The notes under the pieces were generated by a model. That model saw only the letters and a list, made by a program, of their open reading frames with translations. It was not told the origin of the DNA and ran no database searches. The position numbers and the translations under genes were made by a program. Shown here piece after piece: positions 10,120 to 19,456 of a stretch of 64,000 nucleotides of DNA (position 1 is its first letter; each line of letters begins with the position of its first letter). Source of the stretch: Bordetella genomosp. 2 (GTDB taxonomy: Bacteria; Pseudomonadota; Gammaproteobacteria; Burkholderiales; Burkholderiaceae_B); the NCBI RefSeq assembly GCF_002261345.1, contig NZ_NEVT01000002.1, forward strand, positions 1 through 64,000, given 5' to 3'.

Positions 10120-10313
10120 TCGTTTTGACTTGGGGTTAGTACTTGGTTGCGTCGCGTTGGGAATGCTGGGGTGTCTGGCGTTTGCGGGGGAGCGTTCTGC
10201 TGGCCGTCGTGGCGGGGCGGGGCAGCGGGGCGGGCTTCACGGGGCCAGTCGGCCCCCTCCGCGGCCGACACCGCGTCGCTCACCTCGTCCGGGCCCTGCG
10301 GCCCTCCCTCACC

Positions 10314-10380
10314 CAGGTGTCAGGCACCCCATGCATGTGAGCTTGCCAGGCGAGACAGTGCACAGGGGGGTGTCTGACAC
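10314..10380. repeat. Pair of inverted GTGTCAG(A/G)CACCCC half-repeats
   Basis: GTGTCAGGCACCCC at 10317-10330 is matched in inverted orientation, 13 of 14 bases, at 10367-10380, with 36 bases between. Each copy is itself close to the palindrome GGTGTCTGACACC seen in the hairpin at 8157-8191. The two sites therefore look like copies of the same REP-like element, here in an open arrangement. Confidence 0.7.
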
Positions 10381-10425
10381 GCGCACGCTCAGAAGACCGC
10401 GGGTCGAGAAGTCTTCTTCCCCCCG

Positions 10426-11802
10426 TCATTCCTCGGCGGCCAATTCCCGCGCCAATTCCGCGACTACCAGCTTGCGCCGCGCATCGTCTTCATGTCCCTT
10501 GGCCAGCGCCGACCATTCCGGCCGGCTGCGGGCTTCTTTCAGGGCGTCGGGCAGGCGGCCCGTGCGCCACGCCTGGTCGGCCGGGCGGTCCAGGCGCAGC
10601 GGGTCGCGCGCGGCGTGGCCGCGGTGTTCCAGGGCATGGATCAATTGCCGTTGCCGCAGCGCCAGCAGGCGCAGCACGGCGTCGTCCACGCTGATTTCGC
10701 GGTAGCCGCGCAGTTTGCCCAGGACGCGTCCGCCGAAGCGTTCCACGCCTTGCCACAGCCCGCCGGCCGCTGCGCCGATCAGCATGCCGGTGCCCAGGCT
10801 CAGGCCCGCGCTGAACAAGTCGACCGCCGCGCCCGCCATGGCGCCCGCCGCCATGCCGGTGCCCAGGTGGATGCCCATGTCTTTCAGCGCCTGCGGGTGG
10901 AACAGGTCCATGCCCCAGCGCGTGCCGTCCAGCGGCAGCTCGTCTTCGGCATAGTCGCTGCGGCGGAAGTTGTACAGGGCCAGCAGCGCGTCCACGCAGG
11001 CTTGCTCGCGGCGGCGCACCTGGTCGCGCAGCTTGCCGGCGTGGGCCTGCAGGGCGTCGTCGTCGGGCGGGCTGGCCAGGCGCAGCGCGGCCACGTCGAC
11101 CAGCAATTCCGCCGCCAATTGCCAGGCCGCCTGGACGCGTTCGCGCCGTTGGCGGACCAGATCGTCAGACAAGCGTGTCAGCATGGCGGCGTGGCGATCC
11201 AGCAGCACGGCCAGCTTGGCGTACAGCTGCCGCTCGCCGTCGAGCGGCGGGGCCACGGTGTCGAATTCCAGGGCGGCATGCAGCCCCAGCCGCGCCATCG
11301 CGTCGCGCCATTCGGCCGCGCGGTGCGTCGGCGCGTTGACGAAATTCAGTATCGGCAGCAGCGGACGGCCGCAGGCGGCCAGCAAGGCCAGTTCGTCGCG
11401 ATGCTTGCTCAGGACCGGATCGCGCGCGTCGATGACGTACAGCGCCGCATCGCAATCGAGCATCTTGGCCAGCACGCGCGCTTCTTGTTCGTAGCGGCGG
11501 TGCGCTTCGGGCGAGTCCAGGAAGCGCCGGATGCGCGCCGGCCCGTCCAGGCGCTCGCCCGGGGCATCCAGGCGCTCCAGATACTCCAGCAGGGCGATGC
11601 TGTCTTCCATGCCGGGCGTGTCGAACCATTCGAGCACTGGCCGGCCGTCCAGCCGCAGGCGCGCGCCTTCGACGTGGCGGGTGGTGCCGGGGCTGTCGGC
11701 CACCTGGCCGAATGCGCTGTCGCGCGTCAGCGTGCGCAGCAACGAGGTCTTGCCGGTGTTGGTGTGGCCGACCACCGCCACTTTCAACATGGATTCAGTC
11801 AT
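10426..11802 (-). CDS. GTPase with C-terminal DUF3482 domain
   Basis: Predicted GTP-binding protein of 458 residues. An Era/TrmE-like G domain has the P-loop GHTNTGKT (12-19), the SPGTTRHVEG switch region and the G3 motif DTPG (61-64). The usual NKxD motif is replaced by LNFVN, as I recall for DUF3482 proteins. The C-terminal half is helical with a Gly/Ala-rich, zipper-like hydrophobic stretch (HLGTGMAAGAMAGAAVDL), suggesting membrane contact. Its ATG overlaps the stop of the DUF2868 gene by eight bases, so the two are translationally coupled. The function of the pair is unknown. Confidence 0.88.
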   Translation of the reverse strand: MTESMLKVAVVGHTNTGKTSLLRTLTRDSAFGQVADSPGTTRHVEGARLRLDGRPVLEWFDTPGMEDSIALLEYLERLDAPGERLDGPARIRRFLDSPEAHRRYEQEARVLAKMLDCDAALYVIDARDPVLSKHRDELALLAACGRPLLPILNFVNAPTHRAAEWRDAMARLGLHAALEFDTVAPPLDGERQLYAKLAVLLDRHAAMLTRLSDDLVRQRRERVQAAWQLAAELLVDVAALRLASPPDDDALQAHAGKLRDQVRRREQACVDALLALYNFRRSDYAEDELPLDGTRWGMDLFHPQALKDMGIHLGTGMAAGAMAGAAVDLFSAGLSLGTGMLIGAAAGGLWQGVERFGGRVLGKLRGYREISVDDAVLRLLALRQRQLIHALEHRGHAARDPLRLDRPADQAWRTGRLPDALKEARSRPEWSALAKGHEDDARRKLVVAELARELAAEE

Positions 11803-13225
11803 CGCCGGTCTCCAGCCAGCGCAGCGGCTGGTCGGCATCGCGCAGAATGTCGGCCGGCGCCATGCCGGCGGCTGCCAGGCGCTCGCGCCAGGCGTCCAGG
11901 CGCGCGGGGGCCGCGCCGTTCTCGGCCTGGCCGGCGGACAGCCAGACGCGCGTCCGGCCAGCCTTGCCGGCCAGCGCGGCGATGAGCGCCAGCGTGCCGC
12001 GATCGGGCGTCTGGCGCGCGTCGCAGGCGATCAGCAGGCGTCGCGCGCCGGCCTGGGCCAGCGCATCGAGCAGCCGATTGCGCTGCTCGCGCGTATCGAG
12101 GTTGCCCGCGTCTTGTACGCCGGCCGGCAGATCCATGGGCGGCCAGGCGCGATCGGACGGCAGTTCCAGGCCCACCAGCACGGGCTGGTCGCCCAGGTTG
12201 GCCAGTTGCGCCGGGCCGACCTGGGGTTGATGCAGCGGATCGGCGGGCCGGTCGATGCCGGTCGATTGCGCCGGCGGCTGCAGCCGGTCGCGCAGCGCCG
12301 CGTAGCCCGGCAGGGCCGTGTCGATGCGCAGCCGCCGGCGTGCCCGCCCGGCCTGCGCCAGGCACAGCAGCCCGGCCAGCAGGCGCGGCAGCACACCATA
12401 GACGGCCACCACGCCGATCAGCCACACCGACCATTGCGCCTGCGCGGCCGCCGGCAGCACCTGGCTGTTGTCGCTGGCGCGCACCACCGCATCGGCCGGG
12501 GCGGCGAAGCCGAGCTGCGCCGGCAGCCAGCCCAGCACCCGCGTGAGCGCGACGAATGTGTCGGGTTGCAGCAAAGTGGTGGCCCAGACGAAGCGGTAGC
12601 TGGCGGTCGACAGCATGACGACCAGCGTGGCCAGCGCCGCGCCCAGGCCCACCAGCCAGAGCAGGTGGCTGATCGTGCCGAACAGCCAGCGCAGCGCGCC
12701 GGCCCGCGCCAGCAGGTTCATCAGTGCCTGGGGCACCAGGGCGGCGTCGGGGCCGCGCGCCAGCTTGCGGGTCGCCCACAGCCACAGCCGGCCCAGCCCG
12801 GTGGCGCCGCCGGGGCGCAGCAGGAACGAAGCCAGCCACAGCAAGAAGGTGACGACATGCAGGCCCAGCAGCGCGCCCACCGCCCACAACACATTGACCG
12901 GGCGGCCGCCGTCGCCGAGCGCGCCGGCCGCCGAGGCGATGCCGGCCGCCAGCGCAACCAGCAGCAGCGCGGCGAGGCTCAGCACGGCGCCCTGGCGCCA
13001 GCGGGCCACCAGGCTGTCGAGCCCTTCGCGCCGGCCGAGCAGCGCGGCGCGCAGCAGGATGCGCGCTTCCAGCGCGTCGGGCCCGCCGCGCGCCTGGCGC
13101 ACCGCATCGGCGTCTTCGAGCGGGCCCCAATGTTCTTCGCGCAGCCGGATGGTCTCGGCCAGCCAGTGCGCCTGCCAGCCGTCGGATGCGGCGGGGGGGA
13201 GAGAGTCGGCGGCCGGCCGCGTCAT
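11795..13225 (-). CDS. DUF2868 membrane protein
   Basis: Membrane protein of 476 residues matching the DUF2868 pattern. The N-terminal soluble segment (LAETIRLREEHWGPLEDADAV, ARILLRAALLGRREGLD) precedes several hydrophobic helices (around residues 80-100, 115-140, 180-205 and 285-300). A C-terminal cytoplasmic domain has a nucleotide-like fold signature (LVGLELPSDRAWPP...RLLIACDARQTPDRGTLA). It is co-transcribed with the DUF3482 GTPase; the two families are often adjacent in proteobacteria. No biochemical role is known to me. Confidence 0.85.
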   Translation of the reverse strand: MTRPAADSLPPAASDGWQAHWLAETIRLREEHWGPLEDADAVRQARGGPDALEARILLRAALLGRREGLDSLVARWRQGAVLSLAALLLVALAAGIASAAGALGDGGRPVNVLWAVGALLGLHVVTFLLWLASFLLRPGGATGLGRLWLWATRKLARGPDAALVPQALMNLLARAGALRWLFGTISHLLWLVGLGAALATLVVMLSTASYRFVWATTLLQPDTFVALTRVLGWLPAQLGFAAPADAVVRASDNSQVLPAAAQAQWSVWLIGVVAVYGVLPRLLAGLLCLAQAGRARRRLRIDTALPGYAALRDRLQPPAQSTGIDRPADPLHQPQVGPAQLANLGDQPVLVGLELPSDRAWPPMDLPAGVQDAGNLDTREQRNRLLDALAQAGARRLLIACDARQTPDRGTLALIAALAGKAGRTRVWLSAGQAENGAAPARLDAWRERLAAAGMAPADILRDADQPLRWLETGDD

Positions 13226-13301
13226 GTCAGCGCGGCCCCGGGCAGGCGCGCCGGCCGCGGGCCGGCGGAAGGCGGCATGCGCCGGTGGCGGGAATGGCCA
13301 T

Positions 13302-13679
13302 TCACCCGGCGCGGGGCGGGGCGGAAGGCGCGGTCGCGCCGAACCAGTCGGCCAGCTTGCGGCTGGCCTGCTGCTTGACGTCGTCGTTGATATAGAACGC
13401 CACGGTGGCCAGCGCGGCCGTCATGACGCCGAGGTCGTCGGTGTAGCCCACCAGCGGCGCCAGGTCGGGGATGGTGTCCAGCGGCAGGACGAAATAGCCC
13501 AGCGCGCCATAGATGACCCGGCGCGCCCACTTGGGCGTGTCCGGGCTTTTTACGGCGTAGTACAGCCAGAGGGCTTTCTCCAGGGCCTGCCGGCCCGCCG
13601 CGGACGCGTGGCGCGTCGCCTTGCGCCAGAAGCGCTGGTCGGAGTAGGCCTTTTCGTAGGTCGGATTGGCAATCGGCAT
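13302..13679 (-). CDS. YkvA family protein (DUF1232)
   Basis: Small membrane-associated protein of 125 residues with the DUF1232 core: a hydrophobic helix with YGALGYFVLPLDTIPDLAPLVGYTDDLGV, the LPxDxIPD...GxxDD signature of the YkvA family. The C-terminus is basic and then Pro/Ala-rich. It lies 76 bases upstream of the DUF2868 gene on the same strand and may share its transcript. Function unknown. Confidence 0.88.
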   Translation of the reverse strand: MPIANPTYEKAYSDQRFWRKATRHASAAGRQALEKALWLYYAVKSPDTPKWARRVIYGALGYFVLPLDTIPDLAPLVGYTDDLGVMTAALATVAFYINDDVKQQASRKLADWFGATAPSAPPRAG

Positions 13680-13772
13680 GGTCGGTCGGGATACGGGTTG
13701 CGTCCCCGGTCAGTCATGGGCAATAGCCCATTGTAGACCCCCGGCGGGGGTTGTGCCGCGGGCGCGCCGCGC

Positions 13773-14675
13773 CTACCGGCGCCCGCGCATCGCCGCGCGA
13801 TATTGGCCGGGAGTCACGCCGGTGGCCTGCAGGAACGCCCGGCTCAGGTGGCTGGCATTGCCGAAGCCGCAGGCCTGGGCCACGCTGGCCAGGTCGTCCG
13901 GCGTGGCGGCCAGCAGCGTCCGGGCGTGCGCCAGGCGGCGTCCCAGCACCCAGGTATGGGGCGGCTCGCCGAACGAGGTGCGGAACATGCGCGCAAAATG
14001 GTAGGTGGACAGGGCCGCCACCCCCGCCAGCGTGTCCAGCGTCAGGGCGTCGGCCAGGTGCGCGTCGATATAGTCGCGCACGCGGCGCCGCACCGCCGGC
14101 GCCAGGCCGCCCAGCGCCGCCGGGCGGCGCGGCCGGCCGGTGTTCTCGGCCAGCAGGTGGTGCAGGATGGCCTCGGCGGCGCTGCTGGCCGCCAGCCGCG
14201 CCGCCGGCGCGTCCCAGTCGGTGGCCAGCAGGCCCCGGCACACGGCGGCCAGGGACGGGTCCTGGATATAGGTGCGGTCGCGCAGCTCCAGTTCGCGCGG
14301 TTCGCGGTCCAGGCGCATGACCGCTTCGCGCGCCAGGCGTTCCGGCGCGATGTACAGGTGCAGGAAACGCACTTCCTCGTTCATGCTCCAGCGCGAATGG
14401 TGGCGCGCCGGCAGCACGCAGAACTTGCCCGCGCCGCCGTGGCGGTCGCGCTGTTCCAGCCGGAAGCAGGTTTCGCCGCCCTGCAGGTACAGCGACAGCG
14501 TATGGTGGCCGGGAGTGTCGTAGTCCATCAGCGCGCGGCCGGCGCGCTGGTCGCGGTCCCATTGCGCCACCGCCAGGCCGGCGCCCAGCGAGGCGGCACG
14601 GTCCAGCCGGACGTGCGCGTCCCGCAGGGTGTGGAACAGGGCGAAATCGGACGGTGCCGATGCGATCTTGGCCAT
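13773..14675 (-). CDS. AraC family transcriptional regulator
   Basis: AraC/XylS-type regulator of 300 residues. The N-terminal part is a cupin-like ligand domain (HHTLSLYLQGGETCFRLE...KFCVLPARHHSRWSM). The C-terminal part has two helix-turn-helix motifs: VRDYIDAHLADALTLDTLAGVAALSTYHFARMF and ...ASVAQACGFGNASHLSRAFLQATGVTPGQYR. The start at 14675 (MAKIASAPSDF) avoids a non-conserved basic extension. It is divergent from the EamA exporter gene, so it may control it. Confidence 0.92.
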   Translation of the reverse strand: MAKIASAPSDFALFHTLRDAHVRLDRAASLGAGLAVAQWDRDQRAGRALMDYDTPGHHTLSLYLQGGETCFRLEQRDRHGGAGKFCVLPARHHSRWSMNEEVRFLHLYIAPERLAREAVMRLDREPRELELRDRTYIQDPSLAAVCRGLLATDWDAPAARLAASSAAEAILHHLLAENTGRPRRPAALGGLAPAVRRRVRDYIDAHLADALTLDTLAGVAALSTYHFARMFRTSFGEPPHTWVLGRRLAHARTLLAATPDDLASVAQACGFGNASHLSRAFLQATGVTPGQYRAAMRGRR

Positions 14676-14799
14676 GACACGGCCATCGTACGCCAAGGCG
14701 CCGCCGCCTGCGCGCCGGCGCCCGGCGCCTGGCGGCAAAAACCGCAAGAAACGGCAATCGCCGCCCGCCCCGGCATCCTAGACTGGGCGCTCCACGCCA

Positions 14800-15729
14800 T
14801 TGTTCCGGCCCGCCATCGTGAATCTGTTCCTGTATTTGTTGACCGTGCTGGTATGGGGGTCCACCTGGATCGCCATCAAGCTGCAGCTGGGGGTGGTCGC
14901 CATCCCCGTATCGATCTTCTACCGCTTTGCCCTCGCCGCGCTGCTGATGCTGGCCGGCCTGGCCGCCCTGCGGCGCCTGCAGCGGCTGGACCGCCGCGGC
15001 CATCTGCTGTGCCTGGGACAGGGCGTGTGCCTGTTCTGCCTGAACTTCCTGTGCTTCTACAGCGCCACCCAGTGGATTTCCAGCGGCCTGGTGTCGGTGG
15101 TGTTCTCGGCCGCGACCATCTGGAATGCGCTCAATGCCCGGCTGTGGTTCGGCACCCCCATTGCGCCGCGCATCATGGTGGGCGGCGCGTTCGGCCTGTG
15201 CGGCCTGGCCCTGCTGTTCTGGCCCGAGCTGGCCGGCCAGCAGGCCAGCCACGAGACCTTGCTGGGCCTGGGGCTGGCCCTGCTGGGCACGCTGTGCTTC
15301 TCGACCGGCAACATGCTGTCGTCGGCGCAACAGCGCGCCGGCATCGGCCCGCTGACCGGCAATGCCTACAGCATGCTGTACGGTTCACTGGTGCTGCTGG
15401 CCGGGTGCCTGCTCAGCGGCCAGCCGTTCGCCTTCGATCCGGCGCCGGCCTACGTGGGCGCCTTGCTGTACCTGGTGTTCATCGGCTCGATCGTCGGGTT
15501 CACCGCGTACCTGACCCTGGTGGGCCGGCTGGGCCCGTCGCGCGCCGCCTACTGCACGGTGCTGTTTCCCGTGGTGGCGCTGGCCATTTCGACAGTGGCG
15601 GAGGGCTATCGCTGGACATTGCCCGCCGTGGCCGGGCTGGCGCTGGTGATGCTGGGCAACGTCCTGGTGTTTGCCCGCCGCGGCGCGGGCCGGGCGCCGG
15701 CCCCGGCCGGGGCGACGCCGGCCAGGTAA
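14800..15729 (+). CDS. EamA/DMT family transporter
   Basis: Inner-membrane drug/metabolite transporter of about 10 helices with two EamA repeats; WGSTWIAIKLQLG near the N-terminus and a second repeat after residue 150 are typical. Members export amino acids, metabolites or toxicants. The start is ambiguous: TTG at 14800 or GTG at 14818, which begins directly with VNLFLYLLTVLVWGSTW and is the likelier in vivo start. It is divergent from the AraC regulator. The substrate is unknown. Confidence 0.9.
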   Translation: MFRPAIVNLFLYLLTVLVWGSTWIAIKLQLGVVAIPVSIFYRFALAALLMLAGLAALRRLQRLDRRGHLLCLGQGVCLFCLNFLCFYSATQWISSGLVSVVFSAATIWNALNARLWFGTPIAPRIMVGGAFGLCGLALLFWPELAGQQASHETLLGLGLALLGTLCFSTGNMLSSAQQRAGIGPLTGNAYSMLYGSLVLLAGCLLSGQPFAFDPAPAYVGALLYLVFIGSIVGFTAYLTLVGRLGPSRAAYCTVLFPVVALAISTVAEGYRWTLPAVAGLALVMLGNVLVFARRGAGRAPAPAGATPAR

Positions 15730-15741
15730 GGCCCGCGGATT

Positions 15742-16803
15742 TCAGCGGAACGATACATCGATGGTGGCGGTGGCCTGGAAGGGGCCGATGCGCGGCGTCG
15801 GGCTCAGCCACTTCAACGAAGCGATGAAGCCGTGCTGCACCACATTGCTGTTGATGACGCCGAGCGGCACCACCGTGTTCATGGCCAGCTCGCGCGTCGG
15901 CTGCTCCGCATCCGCCAGCACGATGCCGAAGCCGCTGTCGCTGCGCGGCAGGATGGTCGTGCCGTTGACGACCGGATGGCTGGTGCTGAAGCTGCCCACC
16001 AGCGACCGGTTGCTGCACTGGTTGCCGGCGTTCGGGCCGGTCATGTTGATCTCCACCGTGAACGGCACGGATTTCTCGATCGCGCCGACTTGCGCGCGGT
16101 TGGCCGGGATGCGCCCGAAATTCACCGAGTTGCCCTGGTTGGCAATTACCTTGATGTCCGGGTTGCAGGCGATGAAGTGGATGCGTCCCAGGCCCGAGAT
16201 CGCGGCGCGGTAGTTGGAGTTGGGACGGCTGTTCAGGCCGCCCACGCCATCCACCTGGAACAGGTCGTAGGTGCCGGTGTTGTTGATCTGCCCGTTGGCC
16301 GGCGGCGCCGCGCCGGTGGCCCTGATGAACACCGAAAACGTGACCGTCACCACTTGCGAGGTGGCGCAGCGGGACGCCCGCGAGGTGTTCCAGTACAGCC
16401 TGCAGTTGGTGCTGTTGGCGGGCGGCGCGGTGCCGGGGCCGACAATGACCCGACCGCCGTAGTCCAGCTCGTGGTTGACCGACTGGTAGGTCACGCCGAC
16501 CTCAATGGAGGGATGGATCTGCGACAGCGTCTGGGCCGGGTCCCAGTACAGGTAGGCGTTCTCGCCCTGCGGGAAATTGTCGGTATCCACGCAGCGGAAG
16601 CTTACCGTGAAGTTCTCCGAGCGCCACAGCAGCCGGCCCGCGGTGATGTCGCCGGTCGACACGTAGATGTCCTCGTTCAGCGTGATGGTGCGGCGTATCG
16701 CCTCGGTCTGCGCATCCTTGCACGACAGCGCCAGGGCCGCCTGGGGCACCCCCAGCAAGGCCGCCAGCAAGACGATGAGTTTGGTCCAGTACGGATGAAA
16801 CAT
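15742..16803 (-). CDS. Fimbrial tip adhesin / minor fimbrial subunit
   Basis: Predicted secreted fimbrial protein of 353 residues. It has a signal peptide ending near ALALSC, a receptor-binding-type N-terminal domain (about residues 25-200) with paired cysteines, and a C-terminal pilin domain with the donor-strand-type ending ATATIDVSFR. Two-domain size and last position in the operon are those of a tip adhesin, as in FimH-like or Bordetella FimD proteins. It starts two bases after the usher stop. The bound ligand cannot be inferred. Confidence 0.85.
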   Translation of the reverse strand: MFHPYWTKLIVLLAALLGVPQAALALSCKDAQTEAIRRTITLNEDIYVSTGDITAGRLLWRSENFTVSFRCVDTDNFPQGENAYLYWDPAQTLSQIHPSIEVGVTYQSVNHELDYGGRVIVGPGTAPPANSTNCRLYWNTSRASRCATSQVVTVTFSVFIRATGAAPPANGQINNTGTYDLFQVDGVGGLNSRPNSNYRAAISGLGRIHFIACNPDIKVIANQGNSVNFGRIPANRAQVGAIEKSVPFTVEINMTGPNAGNQCSNRSLVGSFSTSHPVVNGTTILPRSDSGFGIVLADAEQPTRELAMNTVVPLGVINSNVVQHGFIASLKWLSPTPRIGPFQATATIDVSFR

Positions 16804-16805
16804 GG

Positions 16806-19436
16806 CTAGCTTCCTTGTGGCCGCCCGTCGGGACGGCATTGCATTGCGACGTGCCGGTAGCCCGCCTCGGACGGCTCGAGCTCGGCAGGCGGCAGGTCAT
16901 CCAGGTTCAGCAGGCAGCGCTCGCCCGGGGCGTCGCCCCACTGCACCGCCAGCACGTCGCCCGGCCGGACGCCGCTGACGAAGACCTGGCCTTGCGGGCC
17001 GGCCACGCCGCGATTGAGCCCGTCGCTGTTGAACACGTTGGCGCCCAGCGGCAGCGGCTTGCCATCGGGCCGCGTGGTGCGGATCATCAGGCTGCTGCCG
17101 CGCCGCGTGTCGAAGTCGACCCGGGCGATTGCTCCGCGCGTCGGCACTACGTTCACCGCCGCCTTGCTGGCGTCGATGTCGCTGCCCAGGTCGTCGGTGC
17201 GCAGCGCCACGCGGTTGAAGCGGTACGGGCTCATGCCCGAAATGACGGCATAGCCGTTGTCATCGACGCGCACGCCCGACTGGTTCTCGACGCCGATGCC
17301 GGCGCCGTCCGGCGCATGCACCAGCACGCTGGTGCGCTGCAGCGGCTGGCTCAGGGTCAGGCCGCCGCCGTGCACGATCGCGCCGCCTCGCACGCCCCAG
17401 TTGAACTGGCTGTATCGCTCCGAGCTCATCACGCCGGCGCTGAGCGCGCCCTTGCTGCCCAGGTAGTCCACGTTGGCCGTGCCGGTGGTGCCGGCGCCGT
17501 CCGAATGGCCGGCGCTCACGCCGTAGCCCAGGCGGTTGTCGTCCAGCGCGGTGCCGCTGACGCCGGTCTGGTAGCTGCTGCCGGACTGGCGCGAGTGGGT
17601 ATAGGAAGAATTGGAACTGATGCGCGACGTCTCCGGGCGGCCCAGCGGGAACGACAGCGTCAGGCCGACCATGCGGTCGTTGTAGCCGTACTGGCTGCGC
17701 GTATCGCGCACGAACAGGCCGTACGTCATGAATTTCACGCGGCCGTTCACGCCGACCTGGATGTTGCGCTCCTTGTCATTCGAGCCCCAGTACGTCTGGT
17801 TGTTGTAGCTGGCGTACAGCGAGTGATCGTTCGACAGGCGCTGGTTGACGGCGACTTCCAGCCGGCTGCGCTTGTTGTAATAGCGATTGGACTGCACGTG
17901 GCGCTCGCGCGACGAGGACCAGCTCGGCGTGCCGTCGAAAGTCTCGCGCGGGTCCCAGTAATTGGCCTCGTAGTAGCCGTTGCGCCATTGATCGCGCTCC
18001 GCCGCCGCGTCATTGAAGTCGTAGTAGCCCGAAGTCGAATAGCGGTGGCCCACCAGGCGGAACTCGGTGCCGAGCTCATTGAGCGACTTGGAATACAGGA
18101 AGCGGTAGCTCTGCCCGGTCTTGGTGTCGCCGTTGGCAAGCTTGGTGCGGGCCGCCGTGACGTCGAACGACACCGACCCGAAGCTGCCCAGGCTTTGCGC
18201 CACGCCGAGCGCGGCCGCGCTGTAGTTCTCCGCCAGCAGCAGGCCGCCGTACGGGGTCGTGTTCGATTCCAGGCCGCGCGCCAGCGTGGCCTGCACGAAG
18301 GCCGGCCGATAATCCGTGTAGCCGTTGCGCAGTTCGCCGGCGTTGATTTCATAGCGCCACAGGCCCGGGCGCAGCATGGTTTCCACCGCCGAGAATGCCT
18401 GGCTGTAGCGCTGCACCGAGCCATCGGCCTCGATCACCGACACTTCCAGGTCGCCGCTCATGCGGTTGGGCACGATGTCGCTGATCTGGAACGGGCCCGG
18501 CGCCACATTGACCGCGTAGATCAGGCTGCCGTCCTGGCGGATCTCGACTCGCGCATTGCTGGCGGCCACGCCGCGCACCACTGGCGCGTAGCTGCGCTGG
18601 CTGTACGGCAGCATTTCGTCGTCGCTGGCGAGCTGGGCGCCGCGGAACTGCACGCTGTCGAACACGCCGTTGGCCGTGTAGGTGTCGCCCAGCGTGACGC
18701 GGCTGCGTATCGATTGCAGGTCGCGTTCCGCCCACACGCTTTGCGTGCGCCACTGCGTGTCGCCGCCGCTTTCGTGGTTGACCGTGGCATTGTGGCGCAG
18801 GCGCCAGGCGCCCAGGTTGATGCCGCTGTTGAACGAGGCGAAAAAGTAGTCCGAGTTGCCGTAGCCTTTCTGGTGGTTGTGCGTGCCGTTCAGGTTGTAG
18901 TTCACGAACGCGGCATTGATGCCCTGGTCGCGCAGCGACGGCTGGATGAAGCCGCGCGGCACCGCCACCAGGTAGCGCTGCGGCACGCTCAGGTCCAGGC
19001 GCTGCTGGTTGCCGTTATAGGCGACGTGCGCGTCCGGAATCAGCGCGGCGATGTTGGCGCAGGCCGCCGGCGTGGCGGCCTCGGTGGCCGTTTCCGGCAG
19101 CAGCACGCCCCAGTTGGCCAGTTGTGTCCGGTTCAGGCAAGGTTCGACGCGGGCCGCGGCGGACTTGACGAAAACGATGTCTTCGCGCGCGGTTTCCGTG
19201 CCGTTCAGGTAGACCGTGAACGGATACGTGCCCGGCAGGATGCCGCCCGGGCTGGTCAGCGCGGATACGTCGGCCTGGCGCGCGTCGCCGCGCAGGAAGT
19301 CCAGGTTGAATTCCTCTTGGGCGGCGGCGGGCTGGCCTGCGCCCAGCGCGCAGACAGCGGCGGCCAGGGGCGCCAGGCGAGGGACGACGAGGCCCCTCCG
19401 CGCCGCGGCGCGGATTCTGCAAAGCAAGATAGGCAT
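16806..19436 (-). CDS. Outer-membrane fimbrial usher protein
   Basis: Outer-membrane usher of 876 residues. After the signal peptide comes the usher N-terminal domain (EEFNLDFLRGD...LPGTYPFTVYLNG), then the large beta-barrel with plug (RNGYTDYRPAFVQATLARGLESNTTPYGG; RFLYSKSLNELGTEFRLVGHRYST) and the C-terminal domains ending in PPAELEPSEAGYRHVAMQCRPDG. It secretes and polymerises the pilin subunits delivered by the chaperone. It follows the chaperone gene by 20 bases; MPILLCRIR is the only sensible start. Confidence 0.95.
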   Translation of the reverse strand: MPILLCRIRAAARRGLVVPRLAPLAAAVCALGAGQPAAAQEEFNLDFLRGDARQADVSALTSPGGILPGTYPFTVYLNGTETAREDIVFVKSAAARVEPCLNRTQLANWGVLLPETATEAATPAACANIAALIPDAHVAYNGNQQRLDLSVPQRYLVAVPRGFIQPSLRDQGINAAFVNYNLNGTHNHQKGYGNSDYFFASFNSGINLGAWRLRHNATVNHESGGDTQWRTQSVWAERDLQSIRSRVTLGDTYTANGVFDSVQFRGAQLASDDEMLPYSQRSYAPVVRGVAASNARVEIRQDGSLIYAVNVAPGPFQISDIVPNRMSGDLEVSVIEADGSVQRYSQAFSAVETMLRPGLWRYEINAGELRNGYTDYRPAFVQATLARGLESNTTPYGGLLLAENYSAAALGVAQSLGSFGSVSFDVTAARTKLANGDTKTGQSYRFLYSKSLNELGTEFRLVGHRYSTSGYYDFNDAAAERDQWRNGYYEANYWDPRETFDGTPSWSSSRERHVQSNRYYNKRSRLEVAVNQRLSNDHSLYASYNNQTYWGSNDKERNIQVGVNGRVKFMTYGLFVRDTRSQYGYNDRMVGLTLSFPLGRPETSRISSNSSYTHSRQSGSSYQTGVSGTALDDNRLGYGVSAGHSDGAGTTGTANVDYLGSKGALSAGVMSSERYSQFNWGVRGGAIVHGGGLTLSQPLQRTSVLVHAPDGAGIGVENQSGVRVDDNGYAVISGMSPYRFNRVALRTDDLGSDIDASKAAVNVVPTRGAIARVDFDTRRGSSLMIRTTRPDGKPLPLGANVFNSDGLNRGVAGPQGQVFVSGVRPGDVLAVQWGDAPGERCLLNLDDLPPAELEPSEAGYRHVAMQCRPDGRPQGS

Positions 19437-19456
19437 GGTGAGCGGCGTGCGGGTCG

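Larger units (their letters stand above)
9839..10425. other. 587-base non-coding stretch upstream of the peptide-transport operon
   Basis: The part nearest the binding-protein gene is its leader (about 245 bases from the putative promoter), with one small open frame. The distal part (10140-10425) is GC-rich, carries two related inverted half-repeats, and reaches the stop of the convergent-side GTPase gene. I see no other convincing protein gene in it. Confidence 0.5.

Noticed and set aside
10130-10705. Plus-strand frame spanning the repeat-rich gap into the GTPase gene
   Set aside because: Two thirds lie antisense to the GTPase gene and the rest is low-complexity Pro/Arg.
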